This document shows, piece by piece, positions 9,347 to 17,290 of a stretch of 64,000 nucleotides of DNA. How positions within the stretch are numbered: the first letter of the stretch is position 1; every line of letters starts with the position of its first letter. The DNA comes from Burkholderiaceae bacterium (GTDB taxonomy: Bacteria; Pseudomonadota; Gammaproteobacteria; Burkholderiales; Burkholderiaceae_E), in assembly GCA_021463505.1 (NCBI GenBank), contig JAJTYR010000012.1:1-64000 (forward strand), written 5' to 3'. A program made the position numbers and the translations under genes. The notes beneath the pieces are model-generated. The model ran no database searches. It saw nothing but the letters and a program-made list of their open reading frames with translations, and was not told where the DNA came from.

Positions 9347-10177
9347 ATGACCCAGGCATCCGACGCCAGACCGGAGTTCCGCGTAGCCGTATTCGGACTC
9401 GCGGCGAAGTTTCAGCGCCTGCTCGAGATCGTGTTGCGCCACGCGCGGCATAATCGCTATCGTTATTCGTTAGCGCCCACCCGCGGGCCCGGCGAATTCG
9501 ACATCGCGCTGGTCGACATGACGGTGATCGGGGGGCCGGAAGTCGCGAGCACGCTGCGCCGTGTGCTGGAAAGCGAAGCGGTGCTGCGGGTGGGGCGACG
9601 CGCCGATCCGCAGCGCCCGGTCGATGACCTGCTGCAGCACAACTTCGTCGCCCAGGTGCTGTTCGCGCTGAACCGGGTGGTCGACGCGTTGGTGCAGCGC
9701 CGGCGCGAACAGGACCTCGCGCAGGCCGTGGCGGCCGGAATGATGGTGTCCGATCACGGTGAGCCGCGCCGCCCGCGGGTGCTGATCGTCGACGACAGCC
9801 CCACGGTGCGCCGCCAGTTGTCGCTGGCGCTGCGCCAGATCGGGCTGGACAGCGAGGCGGTGGCCAGCGCGCGCGAGGCGCTGGACGTGCTCGCCGTGCG
9901 CCGTTACGAAATGGTGCTGGCCGACGTAGTGATGCCGGACATGGACGGCTACCGGTTGACCCGGACCATCAAGCGCAACCGCGCATTGCGCGGCATGCCG
10001 GTGGTGATCCTCACGAGCCGTTCGTCGCCATTCGACCTGGCGCGAGGCGCGCTCGCAGGCTGCAACAGCTACCTCGTGAAGCCGGTCTCGATGCAGTCGC
10101 TGCGCGACACGGTGCAACGTCACTTGAAAAAACTGGCACAGCGACGCCGTGCCGACGGCGAATACGGGTTCGCCTGA
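9347..10177 (+). CDS. Response regulator with a degenerate N-terminal receiver-like domain
   Basis: 276 residues with no DNA-binding domain. The C-terminal receiver (about 144-265) is complete: acidic pair Asp149/Asp150 in VLIVDDSPTVRRQL, phospho-acceptor Asp193 in LADVVMPDMDG, Thr/Ser in ILTSRSS and Lys245 in YLVKP. The first ~115 residues (RVAVFGLAAKFQRLLEIV ... FDIALVDMT) have a receiver-like rhythm but lack the acidic pocket, so they look like an inactive receiver. The stand-alone receiver recalls PilG/PilH/CheY-type output, but no partner genes are adjacent. ATG 9347 is preferred because AGGAG lies 9 nt upstream; ATGs at 9308 and 9320 are alternatives. Confidence 0.82.
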   Translation: MTQASDARPEFRVAVFGLAAKFQRLLEIVLRHARHNRYRYSLAPTRGPGEFDIALVDMTVIGGPEVASTLRRVLESEAVLRVGRRADPQRPVDDLLQHNFVAQVLFALNRVVDALVQRRREQDLAQAVAAGMMVSDHGEPRRPRVLIVDDSPTVRRQLSLALRQIGLDSEAVASAREALDVLAVRRYEMVLADVVMPDMDGYRLTRTIKRNRALRGMPVVILTSRSSPFDLARGALAGCNSYLVKPVSMQSLRDTVQRHLKKLAQRRRADGEYGFA

Positions 10178-10217
10178 GAAGGCGTCCCGGGCGTACGCAC
10201 AGTCCGCGCAGTGCGGC

Positions 10218-10781
10218 TCAGGCCTTCACGCGGCTGCGGTACTCGCCGGTGCGCGTGTCGATCTCGATCCGGTCGCCGATCTCCACGAACGCGGGCACCG
10301 CGACCTGGTGGCCGGTGGGCCTGATCCGTGCCGGTTTCATCACCTTGCCCGACGTGTCGCCCTTGACCGCGGGTTCGGTGTACTCGACTTCGCGCACCAC
10401 GCTGTTGTCCATCTCGACCGCGATGGCCCGGCCTTCGTAGAACGTGACCTGGCAGGGCATGCCGTCATCGATGTAGTTGAGCACGTCGCCCATGCTCTCG
10501 CGCTCGATCTCGTACTGGTTGTAGTCGCCGTCGACGAAGACGTACATCGGGTCGGCGAAGTACGAGAAGGTCACTTCCCGCTTGTCGAGCACCAGCACCT
10601 CGAATTTCTCGTCGGCCTTGTAGACCGACTCGGTGGCCGAACCATTCAGCAGGTTCTTCAGCTTCATCTTCACGACCGCGGCGTTGCGGCCGGATTTGTT
10701 GAATTCGGTCTTCTGGACCACCATCGGATCCTTGCCGATCATGACGACGTTGCCGGTGCGCAGTTCCTGGGCGATTTTCAT
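10218..10781 (-). CDS. efp: Elongation factor P, arginine-rhamnosylated type
   Basis: Relieves ribosome stalling at consecutive prolines by binding between the P and E sites. It is 187 residues with the usual KOW-like N-domain and two OB folds. The loop tip reads [12 protein letters not shown], placing Arg at residue 32, the acceptor rhamnosylated by EarP in Neisseria and Pseudomonas, instead of the lysine modified by EpmA/B. The adjacent upstream earP gene supports this. The ATG at 10779-10781 matches the family N-terminus [11 protein letters not shown]. Confidence 0.96.
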   Translation of the reverse strand: MKIAQELRTGNVVMIGKDPMVVQKTEFNKSGRNAAVVKMKLKNLLNGSATESVYKADEKFEVLVLDKREVTFSYFADPMYVFVDGDYNQYEIERESMGDVLNYIDDGMPCQVTFYEGRAIAVEMDNSVVREVEYTEPAVKGDTSGKVMKPARIRPTGHQVAVPAFVEIGDRIEIDTRTGEYRSRVKA

Positions 10782-10892
10782 GGGACGAGCAGTCGGTTCG
10801 TGGCTCCTGTCGGTGTGCGGGCCGGCGTGTGGTGACACGCGCAGCCCGCCGCGGAGCCGGTTTTCTCGGACCCGGATGCCGGGTAACCTTCA

Positions 10893-10919
10893 ATTATAGT
10901 CGGTCCGCGCAGAATTCAA
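10893..10919 (-). promoter_or_regulatory. Probable efp promoter overlapping the earP stop
   Basis: On the minus strand TTGAAT (10919-10914) and a perfect TATAAT (10898-10893) are 15 bp apart, a short spacer. The TAA stop of earP lies inside the -10 hexamer. This would give efp its own transcript in addition to read-through from earP. Confidence 0.5.
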
Positions 10920-11982
10920 CCAGCCGCGTGGCGAGATCGGGCTGCGCGGCCAGGCTCGCCGACCACGTCTGGTAATGGGGCGCGAGCGCGGGCAGTGCCG
11001 CATCGAACGCGGCCCACGCCGTGGAGAGCGGTGCCGCGCCACTCCAGGCGCGCATCATCGCAGCGACCACCGGGTCGGCTGCGAAGCGCTCGAGGAACGC
11101 CTGCAGCTTCGCGTGATGTGTCTGGCCGGCCTGGACGTAGGGCTGCCAGACGAACGGGCGCGCCGCCCAGTGGGCACGGATCCAGGAGTCTTCACCGCGC
11201 ACGAAGTTGAGGTCGGCGCTCCACAACAGCCGGTCGTAGTCGTCGTGCGGCAGGAACGGGATGCGCTGCACCCGCAGCGCGCCGCGGCGCAGCAGTCCAT
11301 CGGGCGACGGCTGCGCGCCGAAGAGGGCTGTCAGCGCGTCCTCCGCAGTGCCTTGCGGCACCAGCAGGCGGTGGGCGCAGGTGCCGGCGGCCAGCGCGTC
11401 GAACCAGGCCGCAAGCGGGGCATCGGGATAGCAGAACAGCGTCACCAGCCGCTCGCCGGGTTCGCGCGTGACGCCGAGCTGCCGCAGGAAATCGCGCTGC
11501 GCCTCCGAGTTCCGAAAGGCGTCGCGGCGCGTGCCAAGCGCGCGTTCGCGCAGCAATCCGCCGCTGGTGACGGTGAATCCGGGATAGAAGAAGTGCTCGA
11601 TCGCTCCGTCGGCAGGGCGGGTCGAGGCGAGACCGTGGCAACCGTCGATCCAGCTCTCGGCGCTCAGGTGTTCGAGGTTGACCCACAGTGGCCGGCGTGG
11701 CCCGCCGGCGAGCGCCGCGCGCAGCCGCGGTGGCGGTTCGACACCGAAGGCGCCGATCAGTACGTCGTCGGTGCACGCGGCGTGCGCCTCGCCGGGCCAG
11801 GGTTCGATCCGCACCGTCGCGCGTGGGTCGGCGCCGAAGCGCGCGAGCAGCGCGGGGCGGTCGATCGTCAGCGTGATCCGCCAGCCGAATTCGCTCGACA
11901 ACTGGCGCGCCAGCCGCCAGGCCACACCGGCGTCGCCGAAATTGTCGACGACGCGGCACAGGATGTGCGCGGCGAGGCTCAA
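10894..11982 (-). CDS. earP: EF-P arginine 32 rhamnosyltransferase
   Basis: Inverting glycosyltransferase (GT104) that transfers rhamnose from dTDP-L-rhamnose to Arg32 of EF-P. 362 residues. The N-terminal motif CRVVDNFGDAGVAWRLA contains Asp13 and Asp17, matching the catalytic and structural aspartates of characterised EarP. Glu264 in NFVRGEDSWIRAHWA matches the sugar-nucleotide binding Glu of the family. The TTG start at 11980-11982 is inferred: it overlaps the upstream KTSC-gene stop (TTGA) and puts the aspartates at the expected numbers. The target gene efp lies immediately downstream. Confidence 0.92.
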   Translation of the reverse strand: MSLAAHILCRVVDNFGDAGVAWRLARQLSSEFGWRITLTIDRPALLARFGADPRATVRIEPWPGEAHAACTDDVLIGAFGVEPPPRLRAALAGGPRRPLWVNLEHLSAESWIDGCHGLASTRPADGAIEHFFYPGFTVTSGGLLRERALGTRRDAFRNSEAQRDFLRQLGVTREPGERLVTLFCYPDAPLAAWFDALAAGTCAHRLLVPQGTAEDALTALFGAQPSPDGLLRRGALRVQRIPFLPHDDYDRLLWSADLNFVRGEDSWIRAHWAARPFVWQPYVQAGQTHHAKLQAFLERFAADPVVAAMMRAWSGAAPLSTAWAAFDAALPALAPHYQTWSASLAAQPDLATRLVEFCADRL

Positions 11983-12263
11983 GCCTTGCCCTGGCCGTGC
12001 CCCGGACCGAACAGCGAATCGAGCTTCGAGCGCGCATCGCCCTGGCCGTCGGCGCGCGCGCGCGTCACCGCGTATTCCTCTTCGATACGGTCGGTGTAGA
12101 ACGACGCAGGGTTGGGGGCCGCCACGAGGCGCCGCCAGACTTCGGCCGGAACCGCCTTGAAGATGCGCCGCTCGCCATCGACGAAATCGATCTCGAGGCG
12201 CTGCTCGCGCGCATCGTAGCCGGCCGCCTTCAGGCGGCCACCGCGCAGGGGGCGTCGTTCCAT
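11979..12263 (-). CDS. KTSC-domain small protein
   Basis: 94-residue cytoplasmic protein. The core (about residues 8-70: LKAAGYDAREQRLEIDFVDG ... FKAVPAEVWRRLVAAPNPASFYTDRIEEEY) has the pattern of KTSC-type domains, small proteins thought to bind nucleic acid, followed by a charged tail. GGAGG lies 7 nt before ATG 12263. Its stop overlaps the earP start, so it is translationally coupled with the EF-P rhamnosylation genes. A link to EF-P or tRNA biology is only suggested by position. Confidence 0.72.
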   Translation of the reverse strand: MERRPLRGGRLKAAGYDAREQRLEIDFVDGERRIFKAVPAEVWRRLVAAPNPASFYTDRIEEEYAVTRARADGQGDARSKLDSLFGPGHGQGKA

Positions 12264-12387
12264 GCTGGTACCTCCAGTGTGTTTGCCTGCGGCTCGATGG
12301 TGCACGCGCCGTGGCCACCAGGCAATCGTCGGCACCTGCCCGGGTTCGGTGCGTGCCGGGGCCGACCGCGGCCGGGCCGGTGTGCCC

Positions 12388-14238
12388 TCAACGCCCGAGA
12401 GCGAGCCCTTCGCGGCGCGGATCGACAGCGCCCTCGAGCCGGCAAACGCGTGCGTCGCAGCGGCGCGCGATGCCGTGCAGGCCGCTGGTCATGTCGACGA
12501 ATCTCACCGGATGGCCGCGTGCGGCAAGGGCGGCGCCGAGCGCCGGTTCGATCCGGCCGCGTTCCAGTTCGGTCGGACCATTGCGGCTGCCCAGGTTCGG
12601 TGACGACACCGCGCGTTGCAGGTCGATGCCGTCATCGAGAGTCTCCACCAGCGCTCGTGCAACGTAAGCGATGATCGACGGGCCACCGGGCGAGCCGATC
12701 GCCAGGGCCAGTGCGCCGCTGGTGCGGTGGAGCACGATCGTTGGCGACATCGAACTGCGCGGTCGCTTGCCGGGTTGCACCCGGTTGGCCGCCGGTCTGC
12801 CGTCGCGCACACGCACGAACGAGAAGTCGGTCAGCTGGTTGTTCAGCAGGAAGCCGCGCACCAGGACGCGCGCGCCGAAGGCGTTCTCGATCGAACTCGT
12901 CATCGACACGGCGTTCCCGCGTGAATCGACGATCGACAGGTGCGTGGTCGCAGCCCGTTCCGGGCTCCAGTCGGTGGCGGTGCGGTTGTCGGCGCCGGCC
13001 GGTGCGCCGGGCGGCGCCCGCACCATCGATCGCGCGCCGATCAGCGTGGCGCGCGCGGCGAGGTACGCTGGATCGAGCAGCGTGCCCGGCAGCGCGGTCA
13101 CCGGATCGCCGATGCGCTGGCCGGGCAGCGCCACGAAATCGGTGTCGGCGACGTAACGATCGCGGTCGGCATGGGCAAGTCGGGCGGCCTCGGTGAAGCG
13201 ATGTGCGCCATCGACGTCGAGTCGGCCGTCGGCGCTGAGCAGCCGTGTGCCGGGCGGTGCGGCGCGCCAGTACGCGAGCATCTGTGCGATCGCGATGGCG
13301 CCCGACGACGGCGGTGGCATGCCGCAGACGCGGTAGCGGCGATGCGTGGTGCACAGCGGCGCGCGCTCGCGTGCCCGGTAGAAGGCAAGGTCGTGCTCGC
13401 CGAGCGAGCCGGGGTTGCGCGGATGGGTGCGCACCGCAGCCACGATGTCGTGCGCCACCGGACCGGCGTAGAGTGCGAGGCTGCCCTCGGCGGCGATGCG
13501 CGACAGCGTTTCGGCCAGGGCCGGGTTGCGCAGGCGGTGGCCGACCGGCCAGGCGTGCCCCTGCGCGTCGTAGTAGAGCGCCGCGGCTGCCGGGTCTTCG
13601 CGCAGGTGGCGTTCGCGCGTGAGCAGTCGGTGCAATCGCGGGCTGATCTCGAAGCCCTCGCGAGCCAGGCCGATCGCGGCATCGAACAGCCGCGCCCAGG
13701 GCAGGCGTCCATGGTGCGCATGCGCCAGCTCGAGCATGCGCAGCAGACCGGGAACGCCGACCGAGCGACCGCCCACCGCAGCGTCGAAGAAGGCGAGCGG
13801 GCTGCCGTTGCCGTCGACGAACAGGCGTTCACCAGCCGCTGCCGGCGCGGTTTCACGACCGTCGTAGGCACGCACCGAGTGGCGGCGTGCGTCGTAGTGC
13901 AGCAGGAAGCCGCCGCCGCCGATGCCGGACGATTGTGGCTCGACCAGTGTCAGCACCATCTGCGCGGCGATCGCCGCATCGACCGCACTGCCGCCGGCCG
14001 CGAGCACGTCGAAGGCGGCGCGCGAGGCCTGCGGGTGGGCGGTGACCGCCATGAAGCGCTGCGCCCGTACGACGCCACGCTCCTGAAAGCCGCTGGCGGC
14101 TTCGGGCTGGGCCGGCCGCGAGCTTTCGGCGCGCGCGCACGGGCTTGCCGCGAACGTGATGGCGCAGCCTGCGGCACCCCATCCGAGCGCAAGCACCAGG
14201 GTGGCGGCCAGTCGGGCAGGCGAAGCCTTCGCGTGCAT
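12388..14238 (-). CDS. ggt: Gamma-glutamyltransferase
   Basis: Periplasmic Ntn-hydrolase that cleaves or transfers the gamma-glutamyl group of glutathione. 616-residue precursor with a signal peptide (~1-37); AAGC at 22-25 is a weak lipobox, so lipid anchoring is possible. The self-processing site is TTHLSIVD with nucleophile Thr431, giving large and small subunits after cleavage before it. SSGIGGGGFLLHYD, the SSIENAFGARV region and IGSPGGPSII are all conserved. Divergent from the amidase gene with only 46 bp between. Confidence 0.94.
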   Translation of the reverse strand: MHAKASPARLAATLVLALGWGAAGCAITFAASPCARAESSRPAQPEAASGFQERGVVRAQRFMAVTAHPQASRAAFDVLAAGGSAVDAAIAAQMVLTLVEPQSSGIGGGGFLLHYDARRHSVRAYDGRETAPAAAGERLFVDGNGSPLAFFDAAVGGRSVGVPGLLRMLELAHAHHGRLPWARLFDAAIGLAREGFEISPRLHRLLTRERHLREDPAAAALYYDAQGHAWPVGHRLRNPALAETLSRIAAEGSLALYAGPVAHDIVAAVRTHPRNPGSLGEHDLAFYRARERAPLCTTHRRYRVCGMPPPSSGAIAIAQMLAYWRAAPPGTRLLSADGRLDVDGAHRFTEAARLAHADRDRYVADTDFVALPGQRIGDPVTALPGTLLDPAYLAARATLIGARSMVRAPPGAPAGADNRTATDWSPERAATTHLSIVDSRGNAVSMTSSIENAFGARVLVRGFLLNNQLTDFSFVRVRDGRPAANRVQPGKRPRSSMSPTIVLHRTSGALALAIGSPGGPSIIAYVARALVETLDDGIDLQRAVSSPNLGSRNGPTELERGRIEPALGAALAARGHPVRFVDMTSGLHGIARRCDARVCRLEGAVDPRREGLALGR

Positions 14239-14284
14239 CGGTTCATGATAACGTCGGCGCCGGTGACGCCGTCCTCCGGATGCC

Positions 14285-15631
14285 ATGTCTACTGTCGTCG
14301 AGACCGTCGAAGCGATCGCGCGCGGCACACTGCGCACGCAGACACTGATCGAATCGGCACAATGCCAGGCCGGGCGCGCGGCCGACCTGAACCCGATCGC
14401 GCACGTCGACTGGGAGGCGACACTTCGGGTGGCGCGGCAGCTCGATGCCGAAGCGAAGGCGGGGCGACTGCGCGGTCCGTTGCACGGCATCCCGGTGTCG
14501 GTGAAGGATCTCTTCGCGGTGCGTGGCATGCCGCTGCACGCGGGTACGCGTGCGCCGCTGCCCTCGCTGGAACTGGACGAGGCGACGCTGGTGTCGCGGC
14601 TGCGCGAGGCCGGAGCACTGGTGTTCGCCAAGACCAACATGCACGAGATCGCGCTCGGCGCGACCGGGGAGAACCGCTGGACCGGCGACGTGAAGAATCC
14701 GTTCGACCCGGCGCGGCAGTCCGGAGGCTCGTCGAGCGGTGCCGCGGTGGCGGTTGCCACCGGCATCGGCCTGGCGGCGATCGGCAGCGACACCGGCGGC
14801 TCGGTGCGCATCCCCGCGGCATTCTGCGGGGTCACCGGCTTCAAGCCGAGCTTCGGCGCGATCCCGCTGGCGGGCGCATTGCACCTGTCCTGGACCTGCG
14901 ACCATGCGGGGCCGCTGGCGCGCTGCGTGGACGACTGCGCGCTGCTGTTCGAGGTGATGGCGCGGCGGCGCGTCGCGCACGCTGCGTCGGCCCGACGCCC
15001 GCGACTCGCGGTGCCGGCGGCCTGGCTCGCCGGGCGCCTGCAGACTCCGGTGCGCGTGGCATTCGATCGGTTACGGGCCGCGCTCGCCCGGGCGGGTGCC
15101 GGTTTCGCCGAGGTCGACGCGCCGGCCTTCACGCTGGCCTGGCAGTGCTACACCCCGATCGTGCGCGCCGAGGCGGCCTGGGTGCATCGCGCCGCGCTCG
15201 CCGCCGGTGCCCCCGGGTTTTCCGACCTCGTGCTCCCGGCACTCGCGGCGGGCCGTGCGCTCGCGGCGGCCGACTACATCGACGCGCTGAAGGCACGCGA
15301 GCGTGCCTGCGCGCAGCTCGATGCGCTGCTGGCGGACGCCGACGCGCTGGTGCTGCCGACGACTGCCGTGCTGCCGCCGCTACGCGGTCAGGATGAGGTC
15401 GAGGTGGAGGGCGGGCGCACCACGGTGCGCGCAGCGGTGCTCGGTCAGACGCTGCCGTTCTCGCTGTGCGGGCTGCCCACGCTCAGCATTCCGGTTGGCC
15501 TGGTGGGCGGCCTGCCGATGGGTCTGCAGGTGGTGGGTCGTCGCGACGGCGACGCGTCGTTGCTCGCGCTCGGGCGCTGGATCGAGGCGGTGGCCGGCGT
15601 GGCGTCGATGCCGCCTGCAGAGCAGGGCTGA
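14285..15631 (+). CDS. Amidase (amidase signature family)
   Basis: 448-residue amide hydrolase using a Ser-cisSer-Lys triad: Lys74 in IPVSVKDLF, the serines at 149-151 in QSGGSSSGAA, and nucleophile Ser173 in GSDTGGSVRIPA. The length and sequence resemble AtzE/GatA-like amidases, but no GatB or GatC is adjacent, so a role in tRNA amidation is unlikely. No signal peptide, so probably cytoplasmic. Substrate unknown. Confidence 0.9.
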   Translation: MSTVVETVEAIARGTLRTQTLIESAQCQAGRAADLNPIAHVDWEATLRVARQLDAEAKAGRLRGPLHGIPVSVKDLFAVRGMPLHAGTRAPLPSLELDEATLVSRLREAGALVFAKTNMHEIALGATGENRWTGDVKNPFDPARQSGGSSSGAAVAVATGIGLAAIGSDTGGSVRIPAAFCGVTGFKPSFGAIPLAGALHLSWTCDHAGPLARCVDDCALLFEVMARRRVAHAASARRPRLAVPAAWLAGRLQTPVRVAFDRLRAALARAGAGFAEVDAPAFTLAWQCYTPIVRAEAAWVHRAALAAGAPGFSDLVLPALAAGRALAAADYIDALKARERACAQLDALLADADALVLPTTAVLPPLRGQDEVEVEGGRTTVRAAVLGQTLPFSLCGLPTLSIPVGLVGGLPMGLQVVGRRDGDASLLALGRWIEAVAGVASMPPAEQG

Positions 15632-15695
15632 GCGTCTCCCGGGACGCCCGCCGCCGGCCGATGAACGGGGCCGGGGCGGTCGGCCGACGCCCGCT

Positions 15696-16460
15696 TCAGC
15701 GCGGCGCCATCCGGATCGCGCCGTCGAGACGGATCGTCTCGCCGTTGAGCATCGTGTTGGCGAAGATGTGCGCGACCATTCCGGCGTACTCGTCGGGTCG
15801 GCCGAGGCGTGGCGGAAACGGCACCTGCCGCCCGAGCGATTCCTGCACGTCGGCCGGCATGCCCGCAAGCAGCGGTGTCAGGAACAGCCCCGGCGCGATC
15901 GTGACCACGCGCACGCCGTCGCGCGACAGGTCGCGCGCGATCGGCAGGGTCATGCCGACGATGCCGCCCTTGGACGCCGAATAGGCTGCCTGCCCGATCT
16001 GCCCGTCGAACGCCGCGACCGAGGCGGTGTTCACGATCACGCCGCGTTCGCCTTCCTCGTCGGGCAGGTTTGTCGTCATTGCCGCAGCGGCCAGACGGAT
16101 CATGTTGAACGTGCCGATCAGGTTGATGCCGATCACTTTCGAGAACACGGCCAGCGGATGCGGGCCATCCCTGCCGACCGTTCTGGCCGCGGGCCCGATG
16201 CCGGCGCAGTTGACCAGGCCGACCAGCCGGCCCATCGATTGCGCGGCGTCGACCGCGGCCTGCGCGTCGGCCTCGGCGGTGACGTCACAGCGCACGAACT
16301 TCGCGCGCGCGCCCAGTTGCGCCGCGTAGCGCTCGCCCAGTTCGGCGTTGACGTCGGCGATCAGCACGCTGCCGCCCGCGTCGATGACCATTTTCGCGGT
16401 TGCGCCGCCCAGCCCCGAGGCGCCTCCGGTGACGAGCACCACGTTGTCGGAAATCTTCAT
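15696..16460 (-). CDS. Short-chain dehydrogenase, HSD10/3-hydroxyacyl-CoA type
   Basis: 254-residue NAD-dependent SDR. Cofactor motif [15 protein letters not shown] at 10-24, Asp at the end of the second strand (IADVNAE) favouring NAD, NCAGIG, and the catalytic YSASKGG. The end, [19 protein letters not shown], is characteristic of the type II 3-hydroxyacyl-CoA dehydrogenase group used in fatty-acid or branched-chain oxidation. No acyl-CoA genes are adjacent, so the pathway is inferred from family only. ATG at 16458-16460. Confidence 0.87.
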   Translation of the reverse strand: MKISDNVVLVTGGASGLGGATAKMVIDAGGSVLIADVNAELGERYAAQLGARAKFVRCDVTAEADAQAAVDAAQSMGRLVGLVNCAGIGPAARTVGRDGPHPLAVFSKVIGINLIGTFNMIRLAAAAMTTNLPDEEGERGVIVNTASVAAFDGQIGQAAYSASKGGIVGMTLPIARDLSRDGVRVVTIAPGLFLTPLLAGMPADVQESLGRQVPFPPRLGRPDEYAGMVAHIFANTMLNGETIRLDGAIRMAPR

Positions 16461-16555
16461 CGATGGCCTCCGCAGCCCCTGTCCAAAGGCATGATTCTAG
16501 ACATCCGCAAGCGGGTCACCCTAAGATCGTCGCCAGTTGCCGGCACCACCGGGTC

Positions 16556-17233
16556 ATGGACGCGACGATCGATTACTGGCGCGCCCTCGTGCGCAGCGAC
16601 GCATCGCTGCCGCTGTTCGAGGCGGCGCTGGCGATCGCGCAGGATGCCTATCCGGATCTGCCGATGGCCGACCTGCTGGCGCGCGTCGATGGTTTTGCAC
16701 TCACGCTGAGGCGGCGCATCGACGCCCTGCGGCGCCCGGCGGCGCGCGTTGCGGCGCTCGGCGAGCACTTCGCCGGGCAGCTCGGCTTTCGCGGCAACGC
16801 CAACGACTACCACGATCCCGACAACAGTTATCTGAACCGCGTGATCGAGCGTCGTCTCGGCATTCCGATCAGCCTGTCGGTGCTCTACATCGAGATCGCG
16901 GAGCAGGCGGGCCTGCCAGCCAGCGGGATCGGTTTTCCCGGGCATTTCCTGGTGCGCCACGACCTGCCCGACCGTGCGCTGGTGGTCGATGTGTTCGCCG
17001 GCGCGCGCGTGCTCTCGCAGGAGGAGCTCGAGTACCGGTTGTTGCCGTATGCCGCGGGCGACCGCGGCGCGGCCAGCCGTCTGCTGCCGGCGCAGCTGGC
17101 GGTTGCGGCACCGCGCACGATCCTGGCGAGAATGCTGCACAACCTGCGCGCGATCCATGCCGAGCGTGGCGATGCGCCGCGCCTGGCGGCGGTCGAGCGG
17201 CGGCTCGCGGTGCTGGTCGATCCGCGGCGCTGA
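16556..17233 (+). CDS. SirB1-like transglutaminase-fold protein
   Basis: 225-residue SirB1 family protein. The core LGFRGNANDYHDPDNSYLN, RRLGIPISLSVLYIEIA and GFPGHFLVRH, followed by a TPR-like C-terminus (about 170-220), matches the SirB1_N plus TPR layout. The transglutaminase Cys is absent (the usual position reads SVLY), as is common in SirB1, so an enzymatic role is doubtful. ATG 16556. Function unknown. Confidence 0.85.
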   Translation: MDATIDYWRALVRSDASLPLFEAALAIAQDAYPDLPMADLLARVDGFALTLRRRIDALRRPAARVAALGEHFAGQLGFRGNANDYHDPDNSYLNRVIERRLGIPISLSVLYIEIAEQAGLPASGIGFPGHFLVRHDLPDRALVVDVFAGARVLSQEELEYRLLPYAAGDRGAASRLLPAQLAVAAPRTILARMLHNLRAIHAERGDAPRLAAVERRLAVLVDPRR

Positions 17234-17238
17234 AACGA

Positions 17239-17262
17239 CGAGGGCGCCCGAAGACGCCCTCG
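17239..17262. terminator. Hairpin between convergent SirB1-like and hppA genes
   Basis: CGAGGGCG (17239-17246) pairs perfectly with CGCCCTCG (17255-17262) over an 8-base loop. It sits between the converging gene ends, as a bidirectional terminator would, but has no clear U-run on either side. Confidence 0.45.
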
Positions 17263-17290
17263 CGATTGCCGCGCTGCGGCCCGTGCGCTC

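Noticed and set aside
12940-15396. Plus-strand open frame spanning the ggt-amidase junction
   Set aside because: Crosses two real genes in opposite directions and has shadow composition.
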